Positions 24,154 to 31,772 of a DNA stretch of 53,911 bases are shown here, piece after piece; positions within the stretch are counted from its first letter, which is position 1; every line of letters starts with the position of its first letter. The notes under the pieces are model-generated. The model saw only the letters and a program-made list of their open reading frames with translations, did not search any database and was not told the DNA's origin. Both the position numbers and the translations under genes were made by a program. Source of the DNA: Nocardiopsis endophytica (lineage in GTDB: Bacteria > Actinomycetota > Actinomycetes > Streptosporangiales > Streptosporangiaceae); the NCBI RefSeq assembly GCF_027706725.1, contig NZ_JAQFWQ010000043.1, forward strand, positions 1 to 53,911. The letters run 5' to 3'.

Positions 24154-25818
24154 TCACATCACCCGGGCGACGGCCTCCTTCAGCGCCTCCAGGTGGCCGT
24201 CGGCCTCCCGCCGCACGTCGTCGATCTCGTCGACCACCGGCAGCACGACCTCCAGGTACGCCTTGAGTTTCGGCTCGGTGCCCGACGGACGCAGCGTCAC
24301 GCGCCCGCGCGCGCCGCCGCCCAGCCGGTAGCGCAGGGCGTCGGTCGGCGGCAGTCCGCCCGCCCCCGGGGCGAAGTCCTCGACCCCCTCCACCTCCAGC
24401 GGCCCGAAGGCTCGCGGGGTGCGGTCCCGGAGCCGCCGCATGGCCCCGGCGATCCGGGCCGCGTCGTCGGTCCGCAGCGACACCTGGGCCGTGCGGTGCA
24501 GGCCGTAGGCGCGCGCCTGGTCGTCCAACAGGTCGAGCAGGGTGCGTCCGGCGCGCTTGGCGCGCGCGGCGATCCCGGCCAGGACCAGGGCCGCGCCGAT
24601 GCCGTCCTTGTCCATCACCGGGCGGCCGTCGTCGCCGCCGATGCAGTACCCCAGGGCCTCCTCGTAGCTGAACACGTTGCGCTCGCCGGGGCCGCCCGCA
24701 CGGACCAGCCACTTGAACCCGGTGAGCGTCTCGGCGCAGCGCACGCCGTACGCGGCGGCGATCTTGGGAAGCAGCCCGGCCGACACGATGGTGGTGGCCA
24801 CCACCCGGTCGGGGCCGGAGGTGCCGCGCAGCACGTGCTCGGCGATCAGGCCGCCCACCTCGTCACCGGTCAGCAGCCGCCCGCCGGGGACGCCCACGGC
24901 GAGGCGGTCGGCGTCGGGGTCGTTGGCCAGGACGATGTCGGCGCCGACGCGCTCCCCTTCGGCCATGGCGGCGTCCATCACCCCCGGCTCCTCGGGGTTG
25001 GGGAAGGGGGCGGTGGGGAAGTCAGGGTCGGGCTCGTCCTGCTCGGCGACGCCGTAGGGGGCGGGCAGGCCGGCGGCGGCGAAGGCGGCGCGGAGCACCG
25101 GGCCGCCGACGCCGTGCAGGGGCGTGTAGCAGACGCGCACGTCGCGGTCGTCGCCGATGGGCAGGGCGGCCAGGGCGGCGGTGTAGTCGGCGGTCAGCCC
25201 CTCGGGGGCCGGGTCGACGGCGGTGCCGAGGGGCAGCTCGTCGGCGAAGGGGGCCCGGTCGATGGCGGCGGAGATCTCCGCGTCCGCGGGCGGGATGATC
25301 TGCGCGCCCTCTTCGCCGGGCGCGGCGCCGCCGGCGGTGCCCTGGAAGACCTTGTAGCCGCTGTCGCGCGCAGGGTTGTGGCTGGCGGTGACCATCACCC
25401 CGGCGGCGGCGCCCAGGCGGCGCACGGCGTAGGCGAGCAGGGGGGTGGGCAGCGGGCCGGAGAGGAGGACGGGACGGCACCCGGCCCCGGCGAGGACCTC
25501 GGCGGTGGCGCGGGCGAAGTCGGCGGAGCGGTGGCGGGCGTCGTACCCGACGGCGACGACGGCGCCGGGACCGGCCCAGTCGGCGACCCCGGCGGCCGCG
25601 CGCATGGCCACGGCGGTGTTCATCCGATTGGGCCCGGCTCCGAGCTCGCCGCGCAGGCCAGCGGTGCCGAACTCCAGGTGGGCCCCGAACCGGTCGGCGA
25701 GGGCCGCGTCGTCACCGGAGTCCAGGAGGGCGACGAGCTCGGCACGGGTGACGGGGTCGGGGTCGTGGGCCAGCCATTCGCGGGCACGGTCGCGCAGGAC
25801 GGCCGTGGTCTCCTCCAT
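24154..25818 (-). CDS. Phosphohexomutase-family enzyme (PmmB type; candidate phosphopentomutase)
   Basis: The 554-residue alpha-D-phosphohexomutase has the phosphoserine loop TASHNPARDSGYKVF, the metal-binding DPDADRLAVG, the sugar-binding GFKWLV/EEALGY region and the C-terminal phosphate-binding RPSGTEPKLKAYLEV. The N-terminal FGTAGLRGELGAGPNRMN is typical of the PGM2/PmmB subgroup, which in other organisms can convert (deoxy)ribose-1-phosphate to the 5-phosphate. Its nearest gene neighbour across the CRISPR array is purine nucleoside phosphorylase, as in mycobacteria (deoD-pmmB), and deoC is nearby, so a phosphopentomutase role is attractive; sequence alone cannot separate it from phosphoglucomutase/phosphomannomutase. 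ATG 25818 fits the family N-terminus. Confidence 0.9.
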   Translation of the reverse strand: MEETTAVLRDRAREWLAHDPDPVTRAELVALLDSGDDAALADRFGAHLEFGTAGLRGELGAGPNRMNTAVAMRAAAGVADWAGPGAVVAVGYDARHRSADFARATAEVLAGAGCRPVLLSGPLPTPLLAYAVRRLGAAAGVMVTASHNPARDSGYKVFQGTAGGAAPGEEGAQIIPPADAEISAAIDRAPFADELPLGTAVDPAPEGLTADYTAALAALPIGDDRDVRVCYTPLHGVGGPVLRAAFAAAGLPAPYGVAEQDEPDPDFPTAPFPNPEEPGVMDAAMAEGERVGADIVLANDPDADRLAVGVPGGRLLTGDEVGGLIAEHVLRGTSGPDRVVATTIVSAGLLPKIAAAYGVRCAETLTGFKWLVRAGGPGERNVFSYEEALGYCIGGDDGRPVMDKDGIGAALVLAGIAARAKRAGRTLLDLLDDQARAYGLHRTAQVSLRTDDAARIAGAMRRLRDRTPRAFGPLEVEGVEDFAPGAGGLPPTDALRYRLGGGARGRVTLRPSGTEPKLKAYLEVVLPVVDEIDDVRREADGHLEALKEAVARVM

Positions 25819-26012
25819 GCGAACGCCTTTCTTACGCAGAGGGTGCGCCCCGGTCGCCCGGGCGTTGGCCAGCCTACTCCGCAAGCCTTGAAGGAGAACG
25901 GCCGTTGGACCCTAGCGAGAGGGATACGCCAGCGAACACACCGAATCGCCGGGCGCGGCCTGCCGCGCCACCCCAAGGCCGCATGGCCGCAGCAGCCGGC
26001 CAGCCGCCTACT

Positions 26013-26467
26013 ACGGCAACCCCGCATACGCGGGGCTCAGGTTGCGATCTGGAGTTCACCGACGCAACAACGCGGTCCATCCCCGCGTACGCGGGGCTCA
26101 GCGCTCATCGCCCCCCGGCCCGGCGAGGACGCCCGGTCCATCCCCGCGTACGCGGGGCTCAGGAGTACGACGCGCACGAGACCGTGCACGCGACCGGTCC
26201 ATCCCCGCGTACGCGGGGCTCAGCGCTCACGGGACGCTGAGGCTAAGCACAACGACGGTCCATCCCCGCGTACGCCGGGCTCAGGCGCCGTGGGCGGCGC
26301 TCCTCACGCGCGGCGCCGGTCCATCCCCGCGTACGCGGGGCTCAGCTGTAGTTTCCCTTTCTCCTGATGAGGCGCGCCGGTCCATCCCCGCGTACGCGGG
26401 GGTCAGACCGCCGACCACGGCGGCGACCTGTTCGTGGACGGTCCATCCCCGCGTACGCGGGGCTCAG
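26013..26467 (-). CRISPR. CRISPR array, type I-E-like, 8 repeats and 7 spacers, no cas genes
   Basis: Seven 28-bp repeats start at 26074, 26135, 26196, 26257, 26318, 26379 and 26440, all 61 bp apart, with 33-bp spacers. An eighth, degenerate repeat occupies 26013-26040. Read on the minus strand, each repeat holds ccccgcg-tac-gcgggg followed by atggacc, the form of type I-E repeats, so transcription should run leftward and the degenerate copy is the old trailer end. Repeats at 26257 and 26379 each carry one substitution in the palindrome-proximal part. No two spacers are alike. Only about 64 bp lie between the first repeat and the purine nucleoside phosphorylase stop codon, so the leader is short or overlaps that gene. 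No cas gene occurs in the window. Confidence 0.97.
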
Positions 26468-26531
26468 AGCGAATGACCTGCTGAGACGTGAGGCGTTACC
26501 TTCCTGCAACCTCTCCTCGGCGACCGAGGCC
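26468..26531 (-). promoter_or_regulatory. Presumed CRISPR leader (short)
   Basis: These 64 bp lie upstream of the leader-proximal repeat as oriented by the repeat sequence. I see no clear promoter boxes; the label rests on array polarity only. Confidence 0.3.
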
Positions 26532-27329
26532 TCAGAGCTTGGCGACCACGCCCGCAAGCAGGTCCCCGAGTCCGGAGGCGGCCTCGCGGCCGGTCTCCAG
26601 GACCTCCTTGTGGTCCAAGGGCTGGTCCGACAGCCCCGCCGCGATGTTGGTGACCAGCGAGATGCCGAGCACCGACGCCCCAAGGGCGCGGGCCGCGATC
26701 GCCTCCAGGGCGGTCGACATGCCCACCAGGTCGGCCCCGAGCGCGCGCAGCATGCGGATCTCGGCCGGGGTCTCGAACTGCGGGCCCGGCATGGCCGCGT
26801 AGACACCCTCGGGCAGCGAGGGATCGACCTCGTGCGCCAGCGCGCGCAGGCGCGGGTCGTACAGGGTCGTCAGGTCGACGAACTCCGCACCGGTCAGGGG
26901 TGAGCGGGCGGTGAGGTTGATGTGGTCGGCGATGAGGACCGGGCTCCCCACCGGCACGTCCGATCGCAGGCCGCCCGCAGCGTTGGTGAGCACCACGTTC
27001 TGGGCGCCCGCGCTGACGGCCGTGCGCACCGCGTGCGCGACAGCGTCGGTGCCGTGCCCCTCGTACAGGTGGGTGCGGCCGAGGAAGACGAGCACCTCGC
27101 CGCCGCCGGAGCTCACGGCGCGCACCGTCCCGGCGTGCCCAGTGACGGCGGGCGGTGGGAAGCCGGGGAGGTCGGTCACGGAGACCTCCTCGACGGTCTC
27201 CCCCAGCGCATCGGCGGCCGGTCCCCAGCCCGAGCCCAGAACGACGGCGGCGCGGAAGGAATCGGTACCGGTGCGCTCGCGCAGTGCGTCCGCGGCCTCT
27301 CGGGCTCTGGCGATGGGATCGGTGCTCAC
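26532..27329 (-). CDS. Purine nucleoside phosphorylase
   Basis: The 265-residue enzyme is of the trimeric PNP class: phosphate loop [18 protein letters not shown] near residue 32, [16 protein letters not shown] near 85, the N-x-x-G region [13 protein letters not shown] near 115 and the diagnostic [20 protein letters not shown] near 190. It splits inosine/guanosine and the deoxy forms with phosphate into base and (deoxy)ribose-1-phosphate. GTG 27329 was chosen because GAGGAG is well spaced upstream; the open frame continues further but without homology. In mycobacteria the orthologue (deoD) lies next to pmmB and near add-deoA-cdd, an arrangement loosely kept here. Confidence 0.93.
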   Translation of the reverse strand: MSTDPIARAREAADALRERTGTDSFRAAVVLGSGWGPAADALGETVEEVSVTDLPGFPPPAVTGHAGTVRAVSSGGGEVLVFLGRTHLYEGHGTDAVAHAVRTAVSAGAQNVVLTNAAGGLRSDVPVGSPVLIADHINLTARSPLTGAEFVDLTTLYDPRLRALAHEVDPSLPEGVYAAMPGPQFETPAEIRMLRALGADLVGMSTALEAIAARALGASVLGISLVTNIAAGLSDQPLDHKEVLETGREAASGLGDLLAGVVAKL

Positions 27330-27469
27330 GGGTCGCGTTCTCCTCACGGTGGTCCGGGTCGTCGCGACCGCCCGCATGACGGGGCCGGTCGCGGGTGTGC
27401 CGCTTGGGGCATCCTTTCCCGTACCGACGGTCGAAGGCAATGGTGGCCGCTCCGGGCGCCACGTGTGTC
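27330..27469. other. Upstream region of the purine nucleoside phosphorylase gene
   Basis: It holds the ribosome binding site of the leftward gene at its left end. I see no other defined site before the repeat cluster begins. Confidence 0.4.
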
Positions 27470-27620
27470 GCGGAGGGAGGCGACGACGAAGGCCGGCGGC
27501 CCTCGTCGCAGCGTCGTCGGCCGTGAGGCGTGTACGTGGCCACCGTTGATGGCGGCGACGGCGAGACCGGGGCGGTTCCCCGGCCCTGCCTGCCGTCCGG
27601 CAGGCCGCGAGCGGTCCGGG
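27470..27620 (-). repeat. Partial copy of the unit of about 219 bp (M3)
   Basis: It matches the middle and end of the units at 8.2-8.6 kb: gcgacgacgaagg, gcggccctcgtcgcagc, ggcggcgacggcga, ggcggttccccggccctgcc and ccgtccggcaggc. The ggcggctgag end is missing. Same orientation as the 8.2-kb pair. Confidence 0.75.
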
Positions 27621-27690
27621 CAGCGGCGCGACCGGGAGGGCGCGTGGTCACCCGCGCTCGTGGCGGCCGCCGCCCCGGCGCCCCCACCCC

Positions 27691-27758
27691 GGCGATGATC
27701 TCGACAAAGGTGCTGCCAAAACCGCCGGAATGACAGCACCTTTGTCGAGATCATCGCC
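27691..27758. repeat. Perfect long palindrome (copy H): 25-bp arms, 18-nt loop
   Basis: The 25 bases at 27691-27715 (ggcgatgatctcgacaaagg plus tgctg) are the exact reverse complement of 27734-27758. The loop ccaaaaccgccggaatga recurs with one change in copy G at 2.6 kb, so these are relatives, not chance hairpins. This is the best preserved copy in the window. Confidence 0.9.
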
Positions 27759-27876
27759 GAGGGGGCCGCACGGGCGGCACATACCGGGCATACCGGACAG
27801 TAGGCGAAGGGGTCGGGCATCCCGCGTCGTGAAATCGACACTTTTCGGCAGATCAGGTGTCGATATCACCACCCAA
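27759..27876 (-). repeat. Dispersed block of about 118 bp, copy 2, joined to palindrome H
   Basis: This is the inverted counterpart of 9163-9282. It includes its own small hairpin: tgaaatcgacac (27830-27841) pairs with gtgtcgatatca (27857-27868) with one mismatch. Confidence 0.7.
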
Positions 27877-27917
27877 TTCGCCCCGGCACCGCCCGCCCCC
27901 GCCTCGGGACCTCCCGG

Positions 27918-28489
27918 ATCGCGAGAAGCCCGCCGGCTGGCAGGCAGGGCCGGGGAACCGCCCCGCTCACTCCGTCGCCGCCGAACACAGCGACCACCCA
28001 CACGCGCCACACCCGACAGCGCTGCCACACGGGCCGCCGACCTCTCCTCGCCGCCGCCAGCCACCCCACACCCCGGCGACCCGCCACCCGGCCGGAACCC
28101 GCAAGCGGGGAACCAGCCCAGCCGCCAGCCCACCCGAACCGCGAGGAGCCTGGCGGACGGCAGGCAGGGCCGGGGAACCACCCCGCTCACTCCGTCGCCG
28201 CCATCAACGACGACCACCCACACGCGCCGCACCCGACAGCGCTGCCCCACGGGCCGCCGACCTCTGCTCGTCGCCGCCAGCCACCCCACACCCCGACAGC
28301 CCACCGCCCGGCCGGAACCCGTAAGCGGGGAACCAGCCCAGCCGCCCGCCCACCCGAACCGCGAGAAGCCTGGCGGACGGCAGGCAGCACCCAGGAACCG
28401 CCCCCTCTTGCCGTCGCCGCCATCAACGACGACCACCCACACGCGCCACACCCGACAGCGCTGCAGCAACGGCTCCGCCCCGCCCCCGC
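27918..28489 (+). repeat. Three direct tandem copies of the unit of about 220 bp (P3-P5, last one truncated)
   Basis: Units begin at 27918, 28138 and 28358, an exact 220-bp period for the last two steps. All carry gcagggccggggaacc or a variant, ccgctcactccgtcgccgcc, cacacgcgcc.cacccgacag and aagcggggaaccagcccagc. The third stops at the end of the GNAT gene. Near-identity between the second and third units suggests recent duplication. Confidence 0.88.
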
Positions 28490-29224
28490 TCACGTCAAGG
28501 GCATCGACAGCACGTGCTGCACGCCCGCGTCGGCGCCCAGGTAGCGGCGGCCCGTGTCCTCGAAGCCTCCGGCGATGTACGCCCTGTACCCCGCAGGGTT
28601 GGCCGCCTTCACCGTCGCCAGGATCTCCTCCGCCTCAGGGACGGCCTCGCGGGCCAGCGGCGGCAACAGGCGGCAGGCCCGGCGCGCCACGCCCTCCCCC
28701 TGCCATCGGACCTCGATCAGGAACGACCTCAGCATCACCGCCCGCTCCGGCGCCGCGGTCAGGCTCGACCCGTCGCCGGGCACGATCCCCGTCCCCGACG
28801 GCACGGACCTGTTGAGGATCCCGAAGCCCGCCGTCTCGCCGTCCACCAGGACCGCGAAGGGCACCTGCCCGGGATCGGCGTCGGCCTTGGGCAGCGTCGC
28901 CACCGGCGGATCCACGAACCTGCCCTGCCCCGGCGCCAAGCGCAGGCCCAGGACCTCGGCGCGGACGCGGGTGATGCGCGCGATCCGCGCGTCGGCGCCG
29001 GTCGGCGCCTCGCCCGTCGCCTCACCCGTCCCCTCGACCGCTGCCCCGCCCTGCGGCTCGTCCGACGCCCCCGCCAATGCCTCGTTCGCCGGTTCCCCCG
29101 ACGCCCCCGACAACGCCCCGTCCGACGCCTCGATCGCCGGTTCGTTCGCCGGCTCGTCCAGTCTGTCCAAGCGGAGCAGCTCTACCGCGCCGCGGCGCGC
29201 CGGGGCTCCGGGTGCGCCGGGCAT
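28490..29224 (-). CDS. GNAT-like N-acetyltransferase with low-complexity N-terminal region
   Basis: This is a 244-residue protein. Residues 1-80 are a Gly/Ala/Glu/Pro/Asp-rich stretch with imperfect repeats of the type GEPANEALAGASDEP. Residues 85-240 look like a GNAT domain of the aminoglycoside/diamine class: FAVLVDGETAGFGILNR, LRSFLIEVRWQGEGVARRAC (acetyl-CoA loop, altered from Q/R-x-x-G-x-A) and VKAANPAGYRAYIAGGFEDT. Substrate unknown. ATG 29224 has GGAGGAG 9 nt upstream. It lies last in the deoC-aldehyde dehydrogenase gene string and abuts the repeat array at its 3' end. The N-terminal region is probably a flexible linker and may be expanding by local duplication. Confidence 0.72.
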   Translation of the reverse strand: MPGAPGAPARRGAVELLRLDRLDEPANEPAIEASDGALSGASGEPANEALAGASDEPQGGAAVEGTGEATGEAPTGADARIARITRVRAEVLGLRLAPGQGRFVDPPVATLPKADADPGQVPFAVLVDGETAGFGILNRSVPSGTGIVPGDGSSLTAAPERAVMLRSFLIEVRWQGEGVARRACRLLPPLAREAVPEAEEILATVKAANPAGYRAYIAGGFEDTGRRYLGADAGVQHVLSMPLT

Positions 29225-29285
29225 CGTCTCTCTCCTCCAGGTCTGCTCGCCGGGCCGTGGCGGCCAGGCCGATCCGAACGGCGGC

Positions 29286-30173
29286 TCAGGTGCCGACCGG
29301 GTGCCACACGGTCTTGGTCTCCAGGAACGGCCGGATACGGCTCAACCCCGGATCGGCCTCCCACTCCACCGCCGGATCCGGCCGCAGCACCCGCTTCAGG
29401 GTCTCGGCCGCCGCCTCCTCCAGGTCGGCCGCCGACTCCCCCGCCCCGGCCAGGTCCAGTGCGTTCACGTCGGCGTGCGCGGCCAGCGGCGGGGCGAGCT
29501 CGGCGGTGCGGCCGGTCAGGATGTTGGCCACCCCGCCGGGCAGGTCGGAGGTGGCCAGCACCTCGGCCAGCGCCACCGCGGGCAGCGGCGCGCGCTCGGA
29601 GGCGACGAGCACCGCCGTGTTGCCCATGGCGATCACCGGCGCCAGCACCGACACCAGCCCCAGCAGCGGGGCCTCCTGCGGCGCGAGCACCCCCACCACC
29701 CCGGTCGGCTCGGGCGCGGAGCGGTTGTCGTAGGGTCCGGAGACCGGGTTGGATCCGCCGAGCACCTGGGCGGCCTTGTCGGTCCAGCCCGCGTAGTACA
29801 CCCACCGGTCGATCGCGGCGGACACCTCGCGCTCGGCCTCGGGGCGCCCCGCCCCGGTGGCGGCCGACAGCTCGGCGGTGAACTGGGCCCGCCGCCCCTC
29901 CATCATCTCCGCCGCCCGGTACAGGATCTGCCCCCTGTTGTAGGCGGTCCGCCCCGCCCACCCGGGGAACGCCTTGCGGGCCGCGGCCACCGCGTCCCGG
30001 GCGTCCTTGCGCGAGGCCATGCCCGCGTTGGCCAGGTGCTCTCCGTCCGCCGACGCCACGGGGTAGGACCTCCCCGACTCCGATCGCGGGAACGCCCCGC
30101 CGATGTACAGCTTGTGGGTCTTGCGGACGGCGACGCGCGGCGCCTCCGCCCCGTCGTGCCGGTGCTCAGGCAA
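29286..30173 (-). CDS. Half-length aldehyde dehydrogenase homologue without catalytic cysteine
   Basis: The 295-residue protein covers only the N-terminal NAD-binding part of the aldehyde dehydrogenase fold (normal length about 480): KLYIGGAFPRSESGRSYPV, GVVGVLAPQEAPLLGLVSVL and LPGGVANILTGRTAEL. There is no cysteine anywhere in it, so it cannot perform the thiol chemistry. It starts at TTG 30173, with GGAGG 6 nt upstream, and overlaps the full-length dehydrogenase stop by 8 bp. The intact frame, good start and operon overlap argue against a decaying pseudogene; the next 60 bp hold no remnant of the missing half. It may form a hetero-oligomer with the neighbouring enzyme; this is inference. 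Confidence 0.85.
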   Translation of the reverse strand: MPEHRHDGAEAPRVAVRKTHKLYIGGAFPRSESGRSYPVASADGEHLANAGMASRKDARDAVAAARKAFPGWAGRTAYNRGQILYRAAEMMEGRRAQFTAELSAATGAGRPEAEREVSAAIDRWVYYAGWTDKAAQVLGGSNPVSGPYDNRSAPEPTGVVGVLAPQEAPLLGLVSVLAPVIAMGNTAVLVASERAPLPAVALAEVLATSDLPGGVANILTGRTAELAPPLAAHADVNALDLAGAGESAADLEEAAAETLKRVLRPDPAVEWEADPGLSRIRPFLETKTVWHPVGT

Positions 30174-31761
30174 GGTAGGCCTCCAGTCCGTGGCGCCCGC
30201 CCTCCCGGCCGTAGCCGGACTCCTTGTACCCGCCGAACGGGCTGGCCGGGTCGAACCTGTTGAAGGTGTTGGACCACACCACCCCGGCGCGCAGCCGCTC
30301 GGCGGTCCACAGCATCCGCGACCCCTTCTCGGTCCACACCCCGGCCGACAGCCCGTAGGGCGTGTTGTTGGCCTTGGCGACCGCCTCCTCGGGGGTGCGG
30401 AAGGTCAGCACGCTCAGCACCGGCCCGAAGATCTCCTCCCGCGCGACCCGGTGCGCCTGGGTCACGCCGGTGAAGACCGTCGGGGGGAACCAGTGGCCGC
30501 GCTCGGGCAGCGGGCACGGCGGCGACCAGGCCTCGGCGCCCTCGGCGCGCCCGGTCTCGGCCAGGGCGCGGATGCGCTCCAGCTGGGCGGCGGAGTTGAC
30601 CGCGCCGATGTCGGTGTTCTTGTCCAGGGGGTCGCCGAGCCGCAGCAGGGCCATCCGGGCGCGCAGCCGGTCCAGGAACTCCTCGGCGACCGACTCCTGG
30701 ACGAGCAGCCGCGACCCCGCGCAGCACACGTGCCCCTGGTTGAAGAAGACGCCGTTGACGACGCCCTCCACGGCCTGGTCCAGGGCGGCGTCGTCGTAGA
30801 CGATGTTGGCGCCCTTGCCGCCCAACTCCAGGGTGAGGCGCTTGCCGGTCCCGGCGAGGGTGCGGGCGATGCCCCGGCCCACCTCGGTCGAGCCGGTGAA
30901 GGCGACCTTGTCGGCCCCCGGGTGCGAGACGAGCAGCCGGCCGGTCTCCCCGTCGCCGGTGACGATGTTGACGACGCCCGGCGGCAGCTCCGCCTCCTGG
31001 CAGACCTCGGCGAACAGCAGTGCCGACAGCGGGGTGGTCTCGGCGGGCTTGAGCACCGCGGTGTTGCCCGCCGCGAGCGCCGGGGCGATCTTCCAGGCGA
31101 GCATCAGCAGCGGGAAGTTCCACGGCACGACCTGCGCGCACACGCCGACCGGCCGGGGGTCGGGCCCCATCCCGGCGTAGGCGAGCTTGTCGGCCCACCC
31201 GGCGTGGTAGAAGAAGTGCGCGGCGGCCATGGGCACGTCGAAGTCGCGCGTCTCCTTGATGGGCTTGCCGTTGTCGAGGGTCTCCAGTACGGCGATCTCG
31301 CGGGCCCGCTCCTGCAGGATGCGGGCGATGCGGAAGAGGTACTTGCCGCGCTCGGCGCCGGGCAGGTCCCGCCACACGGTGTCGTAGGCGCGCCGTGCGG
31401 CGGCCATCGCCCGGTCGACGTCGGCCTCCCCGCAGACGGCCACCTGCGCCAGCGGCTCCTCGTCGGCGGGGTTGGCGGTGGTGAGGTGCTCGCCACTCTT
31501 GGCGGGCGCGAACTCCCCGTCGATGAACGGGTCGTAGGCCTCGCGCAGCCGCACCACCGAGCGCGACTCGGGGGCGGGCGCGTACTCCAGGGGCTGTCCG
31601 TCCAACCGCGAACCCTTCCTGCTCGTGCTCATGCTCGTGCCGCCGCCGGTGGCCGACACGCCGCCGCCGGCAGCCGACGCGCCGCCGTCGCCCGGTGCGC
31701 CGTCCGCACCGCCGGCCCCGTTCCCGCCCTCCGGCGCCGGAGGCCTGTCCTCGCTGCTCAT
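30166..31761 (-). CDS. NAD(P)-dependent aldehyde dehydrogenase
   Basis: This is a full-length enzyme of 531 residues including a Gly/Ala/Ser-rich N-terminal extension of about 60 residues. Catalytic and cofactor motifs are VVPWNFPLLMLAWKIAPALA, FTGSTEVGRGIA, the glutamate in LTLELGGKGANIVYDD and the nucleophile in FFNQGHVCCAGSRLLV. It oxidises an aldehyde to the acid; placed 11 bp after deoC, acetaldehyde from deoxyribose-5-phosphate is the logical substrate. ATG 31761 has a modest GAGG upstream; a later methionine would drop the linker but has no ribosome binding site. The operon deoC - this gene - half-length homologue is a grouping I know from other actinomycetes. Confidence 0.92.
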   Translation of the reverse strand: MSSEDRPPAPEGGNGAGGADGAPGDGGASAAGGGVSATGGGTSMSTSRKGSRLDGQPLEYAPAPESRSVVRLREAYDPFIDGEFAPAKSGEHLTTANPADEEPLAQVAVCGEADVDRAMAAARRAYDTVWRDLPGAERGKYLFRIARILQERAREIAVLETLDNGKPIKETRDFDVPMAAAHFFYHAGWADKLAYAGMGPDPRPVGVCAQVVPWNFPLLMLAWKIAPALAAGNTAVLKPAETTPLSALLFAEVCQEAELPPGVVNIVTGDGETGRLLVSHPGADKVAFTGSTEVGRGIARTLAGTGKRLTLELGGKGANIVYDDAALDQAVEGVVNGVFFNQGHVCCAGSRLLVQESVAEEFLDRLRARMALLRLGDPLDKNTDIGAVNSAAQLERIRALAETGRAEGAEAWSPPCPLPERGHWFPPTVFTGVTQAHRVAREEIFGPVLSVLTFRTPEEAVAKANNTPYGLSAGVWTEKGSRMLWTAERLRAGVVWSNTFNRFDPASPFGGYKESGYGREGGRHGLEAYLA

Positions 31762-31772
31762 GGGTGGCCGCC

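Noticed and set aside
26013-26467. The 26.0-26.5 kb repeats as part of the dispersed palindrome families
   Set aside because: The 61-bp period with unique 33-bp spacers and the type I-E repeat form are diagnostic of CRISPR, and the repeat has no GATCTCG core.
27648-28493. A 281-codon minus-strand frame across the repeat array
   Set aside because: It repeats the same out-of-frame peptides because the DNA is repeated, has no ribosome binding site and does not stay open in the homologous units at 8-10 kb.
29225-29285. A frameshifted C-terminal half of the short aldehyde dehydrogenase homologue
   Set aside because: The gap is 61 bp and neither it nor the following GNAT gene contains the missing catalytic half in any frame.
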